A stretch of 64,000 nt of DNA from Vitellaria paradoxa. Its lineage: Eukaryota > Streptophyta > Magnoliopsida > Ericales > Sapotaceae. Shown in pieces: positions 11,532-23,451 of the stretch. The stretch's first letter is position 1, and each line of letters begins with the position of its first letter. The notes beneath the pieces are model-generated. The model was not told the DNA's origin, did no database searches, and was given only the letters and a program-made list of their open reading frames with translations. Location: contig CM034238.1 of NCBI GenBank assembly GCA_019916065.1, forward strand, positions 37,911,375 to 37,975,374, given 5' to 3'. The position numbers and the translations under genes are program-made.

Positions 11532-12690
11532 GAAATTATTGGCCTTCTAAATCTAACAATGCACAAATTGAGTCACTCTGTGAGCAAACTCAACATAGGG
11601 AAGAAATTAGCTTAAAAGTCAATTTTAGTGCACATGAGACTTTTACACATATTACTCTACATTAGATGATACATTGTTCGAGTCCATAGCATGTCCTTAT
11701 GTTCATCCACTCATTGAAGCTAAAATTGCTGAATACAGGGCTTTTTCATTACTTGCACATAAAAAGCCTAATTTAAAAACCTTAAACTTTGAATGAAGTG
11801 ACTGTTCAAACAATAGTTGGGACAATAATGGGAATGAACTTGTTGACTCATTCCCAACAAACTCTAACATGTATGAGACTTCATTTGTTGAGAGTCTAGA
11901 GGACATGCCAACCAACACCACCACAGAGCTTAAAGCTTATTCCACCTTGACAACCCAAGTGACCTTGGATAGTACTAACGCTCATTCTGAGAGCTTTGAT
12001 GCCATAGGTTTAAGGCAGCACACTGTTGAGCCAGTCATTTTAGTTTCATCATGTTCTACCACACCACTCACTTAGAGCATTTATGATATTTCTTTTTCTA
12101 CTGGGGATAGTACACTTGATGATTTAATGGTTGAGACCCCTACATTTGAGTGGAAGTATGAGTACACTTGATGATTTACTGGTTGAGACCCCTACATTTG
12201 AGTGGAATATGATCTAATTATGACTGGGTTCCTATTTCAATTCCACAGGATTCTCATGAAAGTGAATTTTCTTTATCATCCGTTGAGAGTTCAATAGACA
12301 GGATTGAGAGTAAGACTGGTGCACACTTTTTCTCTTTTGCCTTTGCCCTAACTGAGGATCCTACTGAGGGAATTGACTATGTTTTGACCAAGACTGACCA
12401 CACATGTAGGGAAGTGGTGGAGACTAAAGAAATAGTTTGCATTGGCTTCTTAGGTGTTGAGGGGATACTGAGAACACATAACCAGATTCCATGTTCACAT
12501 ATGCATATAACTTTGGGCCATATTTAGGATTCAAAGATCCCCACAAAGCCATGCATTCTCTAGTGTTCTCTACACAAGAAGCATACTCATTCTCGGTACA
12601 TCCTAGACCTGAGGAGAATATTTCATTCCTAAAGCCATTTGGTGAGAGTTGGGAGAGATTAGGAGTTGGATAGTATATATTTACATTAAC
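11532..12690 (+). other. Unassigned retroelement interior, ORF-rich but broken
   Basis: This stretch follows the gag relic and precedes the gap. Open stretches of 60-100 codons occur, for example about 12211-12520 with acidic, Ser-rich composition, but none shows a zinc knuckle, protease or RT motif. It may be a Ser/Thr-rich gag extension or an extra ORF peculiar to this lineage. I cannot assign a function. Confidence 0.4.
12109..12212 (+). repeat. 52-bp direct tandem duplication
   Basis: AGTACACTTGATGATTTA begins at 12109 and repeats at 12161 (with TTTACT). The two 52-bp copies differ by only two or three bases, so the duplication is recent relative to the decayed sequence around it. Confidence 0.85.
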
Positions 12691-12773
12691 CCTTGTATAT
12701 TAGTAAATTAGATTTTATTTATTTCTTTCTACATAGATTAAATTTATTTTTCTTTTATTTTACTTATATTTGT

Positions 12774-12873
12774 NNNNNNNNNNNNNNNNNNNNNNNNNNN
12801 NNNNNNNNNNNNNNNNNNNNNNNNNNNNNNNNNNNNNNNNNNNNNNNNNNNNNNNNNNNNNNNNNNNNNNNNN
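12774..12873. other. Assembly gap, exactly 100 N
   Basis: One hundred consecutive N bases. A round 100 usually marks a scaffold join of unknown size, so the distance between the Athila-type relic and the hAT relic is not known. Confidence 0.99.
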
Positions 12874-13169
12874 ATGCCAGTAAATAAATTAATTCTTTGG
12901 AGAACTCATAGTACAAACTACAGTTTTTTTTTTATTTTAACAATAGAAGATTTATAAATCAAATCCATCTTTTACAATTAAATTAAGTATATGGGCATAA
13001 CAATGCCTATGAAATAATAGACCCCTTGCAGGCAAAGCATTAGATAAATAATTAAAACAAACATTATTATATGAAGCATTATCTAAGTAATAGAAATTAC
13101 TTTTTTATAATCTCCATGATACAAGTTCATTACAAATAAGTTCTCCAACACCAATCTAGTGTAGAGCTA

Positions 13170-13875
13170 TCAACTAATTTAAATGAAAGAATGCATTTAT
13201 TTAATTTTCAATTTTCGTCAATGTAATAGCATTATACAAATATTCAAAATCTTGGCAGAATTTCTACATATCAGAGGTCGAGCAAACATTTCCTTCAAAA
13301 TTGTCAAAACATTTTTTTTTTTTAATTTCAAATCTCACAAACTTTATTTTTTGAAATATTTCTTGAAAAACTGCAATATTGTGGCATAAAACTATCATGA
13401 ATAAACTCTTCAAAATGTTGATTTTCACTCATTGTGAAAGGTTGTTCATCTTGAACAATATGTCTAACTAAATTATTTTGTATTCTTATAGGGTCATAAA
13501 AAATATTTAAATTACTCCCTTCATTACCTAGTTGAGTTTGTGTAGCATGTGGAAAATATTGATCAATTACAGAATTGATGCGGGGCGTGTGGGTACTTTC
13601 TATTTAAATGTCTTTTTTGGTGACTGGTTCCAGAACTAGTCCTACCATCTAATAAATCCCCATAAATATTGCATTTAGCATTATGCATTCCATCATCGCA
13701 TGGAATTTTTTTAAAAAATGTCCTATGCTTTTGAAAAGCTACGCTATTGTTGGCCGTGGTAAAAGATAATGCGCCAATATCACCACTTGTGCTAGTAGGT
13801 GTTAGTACTTGTTGATACAAATTGTTCCATTTGTTCTTGAGGGGAAAAGGTATTGAGTCCCTACCCTCTAAGTAA
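13170..13875 (-). pseudogene. hAT-family transposase relic (BED finger and following region)
   Basis: On the minus strand a BED-type zinc finger can be read at about 13640-13760 (blocks CDDGMHNAKC, SGTSHQKRHL). The second expected Cys of the finger is replaced by Tyr. Further along, at about 13400-13500, a block reading DEQPFTMSE then FEEFIH matches the region that usually follows the BED finger in plant hAT transposases. Several stops and frame changes separate these pieces, and the catalytic DDE core and C-terminal dimerisation domain are not visible; they may lie in the gap. The protein would have bound and cut transposon ends. It is clearly inactive. Confidence 0.65.
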
Positions 13876-14570
13876 AAAAAATGGTGTCTTTAGGATCCAT
13901 TTAGAAAAAAATAATTTGATGAAAAAATTTAAGTATGCAAAGAAAAAAATGTATGTATGCAAATTAAAAAAAATCAATACTAACTTGGAATAATTTGAAG
14001 TTTTAAAACACTTGATCTTTAAATCTTGACTTCAAGTTTGACAGAATTGGATGCACTTGAGCACAATTGAAGAGCATACCTGAGAGTTGGTAGCTTGGTA
14101 GTGTAGAAATTTGAGAGAAAATTTGTTAGTTTGTTGTAGGTTTGTGAATGAATATATGTGTGGGGTATTATAATAGAAGGTTAAGGGATTTTGTAATTTT
14201 TTAGGGGGAGATTTTGTAAAACATTTGGACCATTAGGGTTACCAACGGCCCACTGCCACACCAAATGGCTTGAAATAAAAAAAAAAAAAAAAGAAGCTGA
14301 AAGTGAAACTGTCAAAGAAAAAAAAGAATTCCCTCCCAATGGTCACTGACTGGGGAGGGGGAGGGATCGGTGCGGCGCGCATGGGAAAGAGAGAAGGGTG
14401 TAGGTCGGCGGGTTAGGTCTCAGGCTGGGCTATGCTGACCTAAGACCTGACTTGGGGGGTAAAGGGGTCGGTGAGGGCAAGTCGTACGGATTGGGCAGTA
14501 CGGCCAGGTTGGGCCAATTTCTGGGATCGACCAGGCCAGGCCGGGCTGACCCAACCCATTTCTACTGCTA
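13876..14570 (-). mobile_element. 5' region of the hAT element with GC-rich subterminal island
   Basis: Upstream of the transposase relic lies AT-rich DNA and then a GC-rich patch (about 14335-14570) with repeated 'gggtcgg' and 'ggccagg' words, typical of hAT subterminal regions. The segment ends '...cccatttctactgcta'. Read inward this is TAGCAGTAGAAATGGG, similar in layout to hAT ends of the TAGGGGTG...AAATGGG kind. The other end and an 8-bp duplication were not found. Confidence 0.45.
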
Positions 14571-14979
14571 AAATTACTCGATTACATGTCATATGATTGC
14601 TACACCCACTATCCAGATATCACACATTCATGCAAATGAACACCTGATGATCTTCATCACCCAGAGTGGAGTTAGCTTCTTTTTGTGTTGCTTGTTTTGG
14701 TACAAGCAACCCTTTTGAGAGGTTTACATCCTTACATTTGAAGTAGCAAACTTTTGTATCATGATTTGTTATGATAGATATGGAAAGAGTTAGAATTAAC
14801 TTTCTTTTGCTATGATTCATCTCTTTTGCCTTTTTTTTCCCCTAAGCTAAACAAATATATCTTAACTGAATACCAAATAAAAGTAAACAACATTTCAACT
14901 TAGGATAATAAAGTGATAAGGTTAAATAACAACTACTTTAGCTCCTGGATACATTTTTGCATCTAGCTAACTATTCTAA

Positions 14980-15890
14980 TCAATCTCCTCTTGAAACTCC
15001 CCAAATCCCAAAAATTTTGGTTTCTCCCTCATCATAAGCTACGGTGAGCTCCAACAACAAAGCATTCTCAACCATGTAATTTGAAAGCTTAATATCTAAC
15101 TTGCATCTAGTAAAACCACTCAATTTCACCACCTTAAGGTGTAGATGATTTTTAGCCTCTTGCATGCCTGTGGCTTTAGCTTTTAGGAATCGAGACCAAG
15201 ACAAACGCAACTCACATTTGCACAATAATGGGGTGCTTTCATCAAGGACACAAAACATGATAACATTGCTATGATCCTTTAAACTCAAATTCAATTCCAC
15301 TTTCTTGAGATTTCTCAGTTCAAATTTAGGCACATCTAGCTCCACCATAGAGAACCACAAGCCAATGAAAGCCTCTCCACCTGAGAGAGAATATTTTAAA
15401 GCTCTTCAAATAGAGAAGAGTCACACCCTTCGCACCCGAGGGATACATCAATAAGATTGGAAACATTCTCAAATTTATAGCTTTTAGAGCATCCATGGTA
15501 ATTAAATATCAGGAGTTTTGGTACGAAACCTTAACATTTGTATGACTCGATAGCTGATACAGTTTTAAGATTTGAGCGATGGACTAGAAATTATCATCAG
15601 AACTCTAAGACATTTGAATAACTGCAAAGACAAGTATTCAAGATCTAGGCAGTTCGATAAGAAATACTCTATTTCTTCTTTATTACCACTGAGATTTTCA
15701 AAATTAGGGACTTTAGGAAATTAAAGCTGGAGAACCAAGAGAACTAGGATAGAAACTAGCACCGCTGAGGCGAGGCTAAGATAAGATTTTGAACCCTCTT
15801 CTTCATAACAAAGCTTATACTAACATTGCATTTAGATTTTGTGAAATCAGAAGATGCAAAGATAATGAGTTTAATGATTCTTGAGCCTTT
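14980..15890 (-). pseudogene. F-box/LRR (FBD-type) protein pseudogene fragment
   Basis: The 126-codon minus-strand frame (15360 to 14980) resembles the C-terminal part of plant F-box/LRR proteins: alternating Leu-rich LRR-like strands (FELRNLKKVELNLS, LHLKVVKLSGF) followed by an FBD-like ending (NYMVENALLLEL). Upstream on the same strand (15380-15890), broken frames show further LRR-like text (SNCLDLEYLSLQL). The F-box itself is not seen, and there are many stops. Intact members select substrates for SCF ubiquitin ligases. This copy is a fragment, next to the CACTA left end. Confidence 0.5.
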
Positions 15891-15894
15891 GTGG

Positions 15895-16125
15895 CACTAA
15901 AAAAATGTTAGTTTTGATGACCAAAATCTAGTCGCGAAAGCTTCTTATTTGGTTGGCAAAAATTATCTGGATAAAGCCCATTTGGTTGCGGATACTCCAT
16001 CTGGGAAAACTTTTGGCTACCATATAATATGTGGTTGTTGAAGTGCAACTTTTGCCGATAACTCTTTTTGTCCCTAGTAAGCTTCTGTGGCCACTTTAAT
16101 TACTTATCTTTAATGCATGTTTGAG
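15895..16125 (+). mobile_element. Probable CACTA left terminus
   Basis: The segment begins CACTAAAAAAATG, a degraded form of the CACTACAAGAAAAATG start of many plant CACTA transposons. Subterminal-like words follow (ttggttgcgg, tttggctaccat), and more appear after the nested MITE (tttggtcgccat near 16690, tttggtcaccat near 16755). A CACTA transposase lies about 4 kb to the right on the minus strand. The matching right terminus was not found. Confidence 0.5.
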
Positions 16126-16672
16126 TAGGGATGGCGATCTCGATCAACTGGTTAGTACCTTATCCAATTCCTACCCCTAACGAGTAGGGAATTCGAGAAA
16201 GTTTTGGGGATCAAGTAGGGTATGTGGACATTTTTTAAAAATTTTGGGGATCGAGTAAGGTATAGGTATGAGTCTGTCCCCAACCCATGCCCTACCTAAT
16301 CCCCAAATATCCCCGAATCCCTTAACTGACTTATGTTAATGGCTTTAAACTTGAATCTAGAGGTTGGAACTTGAATTGATACTTCTGTAGTTACAACTGA
16401 ATCTAGAATTTGGACTTGACATTTAGGCAGTTAGGCTTATGAAATTTAGACTTGATACTTGAATCTGTAATATAGAATTTAGCATTTTGTTTTGTTTTTC
16501 CATTTGGGGTACCCAATTCCCCGCGGGGATCTTCGTTCTCTATTTGGGTCAAGGATGTGGGCAAAAATAATCCCAGTGGAGATCAGGTAGGATATGGACA
16601 TTGATTTGAGTTTAGGGATCGGGTACGGGGATAAGCATACCCGTCCCCAACTCGCCTCATGCCCACCCCCTA
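16126..16672. mobile_element. hAT-like MITE, 547 bp, exact 8-bp TSD
   Basis: The ends are TAGGGATGGCGATC and, inverted, TAGGGGTGGGCATG. The element is flanked by TGTTTGAG on both sides (16118-16125 and 16673-16680), an exact 8-bp duplication as made by hAT transposases. The interior repeats 'ggggatcgggta'-like words. It has no coding capacity. It sits in the CACTA subterminal region, so it arrived later. A relative lies at 58368. Confidence 0.85.
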
Positions 16673-18119
16673 TGTTTGAGTGGCCATACTGTTTGGTCGC
16701 CATATGTCTACTATGAACTTTGTTCATCTTTATGTTAGTTTAAGTGACCAAATTGTTTGGTCACCATGTATAGGTAATAAATTTTTAATTTCATCCTTCT
16801 TACTAGTAGTTGTAAGTAACATATAATATCATCTAACTAAATTTTATTTTTAAATTTATTTTATTTTTTTAAGAACTATAAAATACCTTAAAAATTCAAT
16901 AATAAAATATCTTTAGCAATGCCATCTGTAAACATTTTTCAAGTACTTGCAAAAATCTTGTAATGCATTCATATTAATGTCAAATATATAATGATCTAAA
17001 TCCCTGCCAATTTAATGTTCCACAAAAATGCTTGTTAAGTCATTACAATTTCTAATTTTCTGAGTTCAAGACCTCAAGTAAAAAACAACTAAATTAGGAT
17101 AACAAAACAAAAATCATTATAATATTTCTTAAGCAAAAAGTCTTCTCATAGTCACACCTATAAGTATCATGGCATCAAGTTTCACCATACATGCAATCTG
17201 TCAAAATAGAAAAAAAATGAAAATTTCATATAATTAAAAATATAAAATGAGTGCAAAACTTATAGAATCAACAATTAAAATATGTAATGAGTGGGATAAA
17301 GACAAAGGTAGTATCTCAAATAAAAACAAACAGAAGCTTCTGGTATGCTATGATTTTAGATATAGTTAGAATTAAGCTAGATTAAATATTTGATTGGGGA
17401 AGGTTTTCTAAGTCCTCTTTCTTCAACATTCAGACTGATGGAACAAGGTTAAAACTATAATATCGCACAGAACTGCAACCAAACATAAATACCCAACAAA
17501 CTTCTTACCAAAACATAAATACGTAATAAGCTCCATACCCTAACATTAATGGCTAGCAAGCATCCTACCATTAAGAGAAATTCAAAAAAAAAAAAACCAA
17601 AATGAATAGCAACCATCTTCACCTGGATGAAAAAAAAAATAATAAACCCAACAATTGAGTTCTTTTATCATTTGTTCCTTTTTCTTTGCTAGAGTCTTAA
17701 GCAACAAAAACAAAATATGATCCATGCACCGATTCAAATTTTATGTCCATACCTGTGTTATCAGTTAAAAAGAAAACAAAAATCTCACTACAATCAAATT
17801 AGGGCCAAAAAAAGAAGATGAACAAATTAAATCGAGGAAGGTGTGAAAATCTATATCTCATGTGCATGTCCAGTCAGTTCTAATCAAGAATTGGTCTAAT
17901 ACCTATATATATATATATTTATATATACACATATATCCTTGTTGCCCAATTCAACCGTAGCCCTGGGGAGGATAACCTAACTATTAATTATTAGGATAAC
18001 TGGGATAGTCCCATAGAAGATTGCTTGCAGACCACACACACTACATTGATTATTAGAGAACTTTTCAAACTAATATTAAATATTTCTTAAGTGCCAATGA
18101 ATCATTGCTTACCAAGAAC
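16673..18119. other. CACTA interior, non-coding AT-rich
   Basis: After the MITE the CACTA subterminal words continue to about 16790. From there to 18119 I see AT-rich DNA with poly-A tracts and an (AT)n tract at about 17905-17920. No gene can be supported. Confidence 0.4.
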
Positions 18120-19520
18120 TAGGTGAAGAGTTCCTTCCATCAAATGAGCTCTCTCCACCATCGCCCGAATGCATCATTATAAAATCCATTTGGACCTTCA
18201 ACATTTTCCCCATCTCCTCAAATTTTTTTCCTTATTTGACGAGTGTTCCTTGTTGCATTTCTATTGTAGATTCTATGCTTGGGCTAGTTCTTTCAAGTTA
18301 TCCACTTCTGATAGCAATATATGGATTTAGGATTGAACGTGTGCATAAGACTTTGTTTTGCCCTTTATAGAGGAAGATGTTGGCTCACGACCGAATCCTT
18401 TTAGATAGCTTGATCGTTTCCCTAATATTTGTTAAGAAATTTGATCTTCACTAATACGCTCTTCAAATTCCATAGCCTCCTTTTAAAGTTGACTTATCTT
18501 TTCCTAATGGACAAATTAAATCATGTATAAGTTAAAGTAAACAATAAAGCAACCAAACTATTTAACGAGAGCAAGCAACTAAAAAAGGACAAGATGCAGT
18601 TATAACCCACGCTAATTTTATTTACTTACATGTATTTTACCACATGCAAGATTTATCCAATCATTTGTCTTTTCACTCCAATGTGACTTCTGGAAGAAAT
18701 CCACAATATAAGGATAGTTCCCTTGTTTTCATTACCTGAGGAGCAATTTATGCTAGTAAATATACATAGCCACAATAATTTAAGCAAATTAAAATACAAA
18801 TACCTCAATGTACATGCCTGCTACGAAAGGCTTAGACCCATTGTGTGGTTATATGCTAGTTTCGAATGATTTTCCTTATTTCGCTTATATTTTTTCTAAA
18901 AAGTAAAAATAATTACACTTTTTTAAAAATATTACCAATCCAAATAGAGAAGTAAGAACTTTATGCTCTTCAATAGTCTAAACATGGTTAATCATATACT
19001 TCCGATCTTCTAAACTTACATGGCCATATGGTGCATTATAAAGGTCTACTACTCTACCTTCTCTATGTAGCTTTCATACAAATGATGCCAATTTTTATAC
19101 ATATGTTAACACTTCTCATGGATTGCTGCCCTCACACATGACTTTGTGTCATATCCTTCATGTTATACGTATTCTGCATTATAAGGACGTCAAAGAAAAT
19201 TAGCTTCGTGTAAATCAAATATGTTTTGGATAATCTTTACTATTGCATTGTTTCATAGTATTACTCTAGCAACCTTAATGATGGACTCCCTAGTGTTCTC
19301 AGGTATCTTATACCAAGAGCAACTATAATGGTGTAAAATGTTTTATATGAAACCATAATTCATTGGCAAACTTTGGGGCATTATACCTAATTAGAGCCCT
19401 ATTATGCTTAGGAAGTGGGACAAATAACTTGGTGCCTCCATTGGATTTAAGCATGTGAGTGGTATTCTTACCTATAGTCTCGCTTCAGACCCTTTTTGAT
19501 GACAACTCATCAAGAAAATA
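18120..19520 (-). pseudogene. CACTA accessory (Transposase_24-like) gene relic
   Basis: Minus-strand fragments look like the second protein of plant CACTA elements. Near 18640-18720 there is an FFQKSHWSEK-like block, which matches the '...thw..' motif of that family. Further upstream (about 19440-19510) a block reads LFVPLPKHNRAL, and around 19020-19080 there is NAPYGHVS. Frames are broken throughout. In active elements this protein binds subterminal repeats. The assignment rests on short blocks, so confidence is moderate. Confidence 0.4.
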
Positions 19521-19796
19521 AAAGTAAGATCAACAAATAGAACTTTTTGAAAGTACAATATCTAAATCCAAATGCACCATCACTAGCATCAAGTGCCTAT
19601 AAACTACATGCTAGTGCTTTAGAAGCAAGGTTTCTCTTACCAAGTGCCATTAAAAATTGAAATCTACATAAAGATTGAAGGTAATGTTACTAATAGCAAT
19701 AATAAATAATTATGCGAAGATATAAAAGAATGCAAATGAAAAGCAGCACGAGACCTAAAAATGTGAACTTACTACTCAAGTTTCTATATATCAGTA

Positions 19797-22700
19797 TCAT
19801 ACACTATAATTGTGGAACTCTTCCTCTTCTTCATCATCATCATCTTCACTATTATCATCTATAATGTCTTCATTGTCACCAAAAAGTTCATTCACATCAA
19901 CATTGCCCTTACTTCCACTATATAGCTTCTTGGACAATATTACTTGAAATGATTTCACTATCAATATCATTTCTTTGAAGTGGAAGCACCATGTCATCTT
20001 TAATAACAATTTGTATCTCTAGTGTGATTCCCTTTTGGAATATTTCATTAGGATTTCTTCATCACTAGAGTCAATAACCCTTTAAGGCCCTCAAGTATAT
20101 CCCATATACCTCGGTGCTGGATTATTTTATGACTCTCCAATTCTCAACATACTTGGTATCATTGACGTAAAAGATTTTTTGCACTTGGTTAGGGAACACA
20201 AATGGATCATCTTGGTACCATTGACTTTGTATGTCAATGGTACTAACATATGCATCCATACGAAAGGTCCTATAGTCACTGCTATTGAACCATGTGCATT
20301 CAAACAAAAGACTCTTGCATCCAAATCTACATTCCAATTTGCACACCTTACATAAATACCCATAAAAATCAATGGTGCATCCATGGTGTTCACCTTCAAC
20401 CACTACTCCACTATTTTGGCTTTGCCTCCCATTGTCACAATCTTTGTTATGAAATCATACACCATTACAAATGCACCCAGCATATTGATTAGAAACTGTG
20501 ATAAGACCATTAGCTAATGACCACATTTCATCAGTGGCTTCAGCTGACCTTTCTGATCGCAATTTATTCATATAAGCAATAACATATACCAAATTTAGAA
20601 TGATGTAAGTATCTATACAAGATACATATCTTGCATTAATAGTCTTATTCTTTTAATTAATCTTACTTTTTTTTTGAACCATATAAAAAATTCTTCTTGT
20701 TGCTTCTTGGCTATGTCATGCACATTTTGAGCCTCTAATAAAGTTTTATTCTCTTTGTTTCAAGGGACATTAGAAAATGTATTATTTTAATGACATGATG
20801 ACAGTAAATTCAATATAATTAAACAACTACAAATGTCGGTAACGTACTCTAGGCATTGATCTAGCTCAACAATGTTGTAAAGGACAAACCACTTAGCAAT
20901 TTGTAGCTTTTTCTCAGTGACATCTAGGACTCTTCTTGTAGGGCAAAAAGACGTGTGGCTTGTTTAAATGCTGACATGCTATGTCCATTCTCCTCGTCAT
21001 CACAATTTCTCTTTCCTCTAGTAAATACAGTCTCCTGGCTACCGATATACATCAAGTAAAAAATGAGACACTCTTTCATGATGTATGCCTCTACAATAGA
21101 ACCTTCTGGACGTGCTTGATTTGAGACATGTTTTTTCAAAACTCCAAGTAGCCTGTAAAAATATGTTATATGATTTATCTTATAATGGAATTAAAAGTGC
21201 TTATACTCTATAAGAAGTTATAAACTATTACATTTCAATAGGATACATCCATCTATACTACATAGACCCATCAATCATGGCTTCGTGTGACAAATGAATA
21301 GCCAAGTGGATCATCACATTAAAGAATGTGGGTGGAAAATTGTCTCCATCTTGCAAAGGATGATTACAATACGCTCATCTAATTTCTCAAAATCATCTAG
21401 TCTCAATGTCTTGGAGCAGATATCTTGGAAAAAGTTTCCCAACTTAAATAATGTGGTACAAATATCATTGCTTAAATACCCACACATCCCAATAAGAAGG
21501 ATTCGCTAAATAAGACCATGAAAATCGTGACCCAATAGCATTCAAACATTGGAAGATGATTGTTGCATATCAATCCATATACTTAATTGATTAGAAAGAA
21601 AATCACAAAAACCTTGTCTTTCCTTTGCCGACAAGTGTGTAATACTAGTGCTTTTCAAAGGACCCATTGGTATGCCTCTTTAAATGCAACTCGTTTCTTT
21701 TGTTCAAATTTGCTAAGTCCATATGAGCCCTGTGTGTGTCTTTGTTCATGTCCTCTATATTAAGTAGTGTCTCCAAAACATTATCACATATGTTTTTTCT
21801 ATATGCATCACATCGAGATTTTGGCAAAACTTAAGTAATTTCTAATATGGTAGCTAAAAAAAACTCTTTTTACACCAATTCAATGAATCTTTCTTTCTCT
21901 TTCTTTCTTAAGATATAATCTTTTTGAATGGGTCAAGTGTCCCTGAATCAAGTTGGTCAAGATTTTCTTCCCCTTTAACTCCATCTCTTGAGTAAATCTC
22001 AACCTCATCATCAAACAACATACTTCTTTGCCAAGGATGGTCTTCAGGCAACAATCAATGAGCACCACGCATCTAATTTTGTCTCTGAGCCTTTGTGATA
22101 AGGCATCTTTGTTACAAAATGGACAAGCAAGATACCCTTTTGTAATCCATCCAGACAAATTTCCACATACTAGAAAATCATTATTATCCAAATAATAGTT
22201 GCATGTATAAGAAACTATCTCCAGTGAAAGCATCATCAATTTCCACGCTATGTTCCCCCAACTCCTTTAACTCATCAATTAAAGGGCGCATAAGAACATC
22301 AATCTCTCTCCCAAGGGCTTGAGGTCTTAGGATTAGGAGTGTCATCATGGAAAATGACTTTTTATATATTTCCAAGGTGGGAGGTTGTAAGGCATAACGA
22401 TAACTGGCCACTACTATATAGTTGCTCAAGTTTCCTAATGGGTTGAAACCATCGATTGCCAAACCTAGCCTTACACTACGAGGCCCTCGGCCAAATTAGG
22501 ATACCTCTTATTGAATTCATTCCACTCTTTTTAATTAGCTGGATGTCTTAATACTCCACCATTGATGTGTAACTCATTATGCCATATCATATCTTTGGCA
22601 GTCTTTTTGAACATATATAATATGTTCAACCTCGAGTCAAGGGAAAGTATCACAAAATTTTATTTGTTACATTTTTTAAGAAGGCCATCATTATGTTTGT

Positions 22701-23451
22701 ACTGAGGCAATTTACAAGTTAGGCCATTTGCAATGTCGCATTCTCTTTCCAAAATGGTACGCAATCATGTTTACATGCATCAATATCGATGTATCCTAAA
22801 CACAAATTATGTAAAAAAAATTTAGTTTAATAGAGGGTCCATGGAACTTGTGCATCATGTTTTAGAGCAAAATCTCTCATCATCTTAAATAACAAATCCA
22901 TGGCAGTGTTAATCAACTTGTGTAGCACCTTTATATGTAGCATCTTAATGACAAATGACAACATTATAAATTCTTGCAACCTGGGTAAACCGGTCATTAA
23001 ACTCATCAAACAATTTGTCAAAGTTGATTGTCTCCTCCCTACCAAATGTAGAACCTACACCATCATGGTCTTTATCCGCTAGTGTGCTCATATAGTAATC
23101 TTCTAACATGTTAGATAGGTCATCATTATTATTTGGTTCATCTACTGTCGGTCCATCCCTAATTACATCTTCAAGATTGAGATTACAATTTTGGTGCATT
23201 AGGACCATTAGTGTCATCAATTTCCCCATGATATGCCTATCCTTATAAAGTGGTGAAATCCTTCTTCAAACCAAATGAAATGCAACCAATTCTCTTCTAT
23301 TTTTTTTATGATCCAGACAATCTACACATGGATAATAAATTTGATTTTCTTCAAGCCCACATGTTGCAGATTTAATAAAAGATTGAACCACATCTTTGTG
23401 ATATTTGCTCATTCTGTTTATAAGTGTCATCCAACTTTCATCCATAGCCAT
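19797..23451 (-). pseudogene. CACTA (En/Spm) transposase relic
   Basis: Running right to left, the minus strand shows the expected order of a plant CACTA transposase. First comes a transposase-associated domain (start MAMDESWMTLINRMSKY at 23451, Cys-containing YPCVDCLDHKK). Next is a KLSFVIKML-like block (about 22980). The core follows (DGFNPLGN at about 22440, LRPQALG, LIDELKELG, CGNLSGWITKGYLACPFC at about 22150). Then come the KNICDNVLETLLN region (about 21790), an ARPEGSIVEAYI block (21110) and a DUF4216-like C-terminus (20403-20122: FYVNDTKYVENW). It ends in a strongly acidic tail (19797). At least ten frame breaks split it. An intact protein would excise and reinsert the element. Confidence 0.75.
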
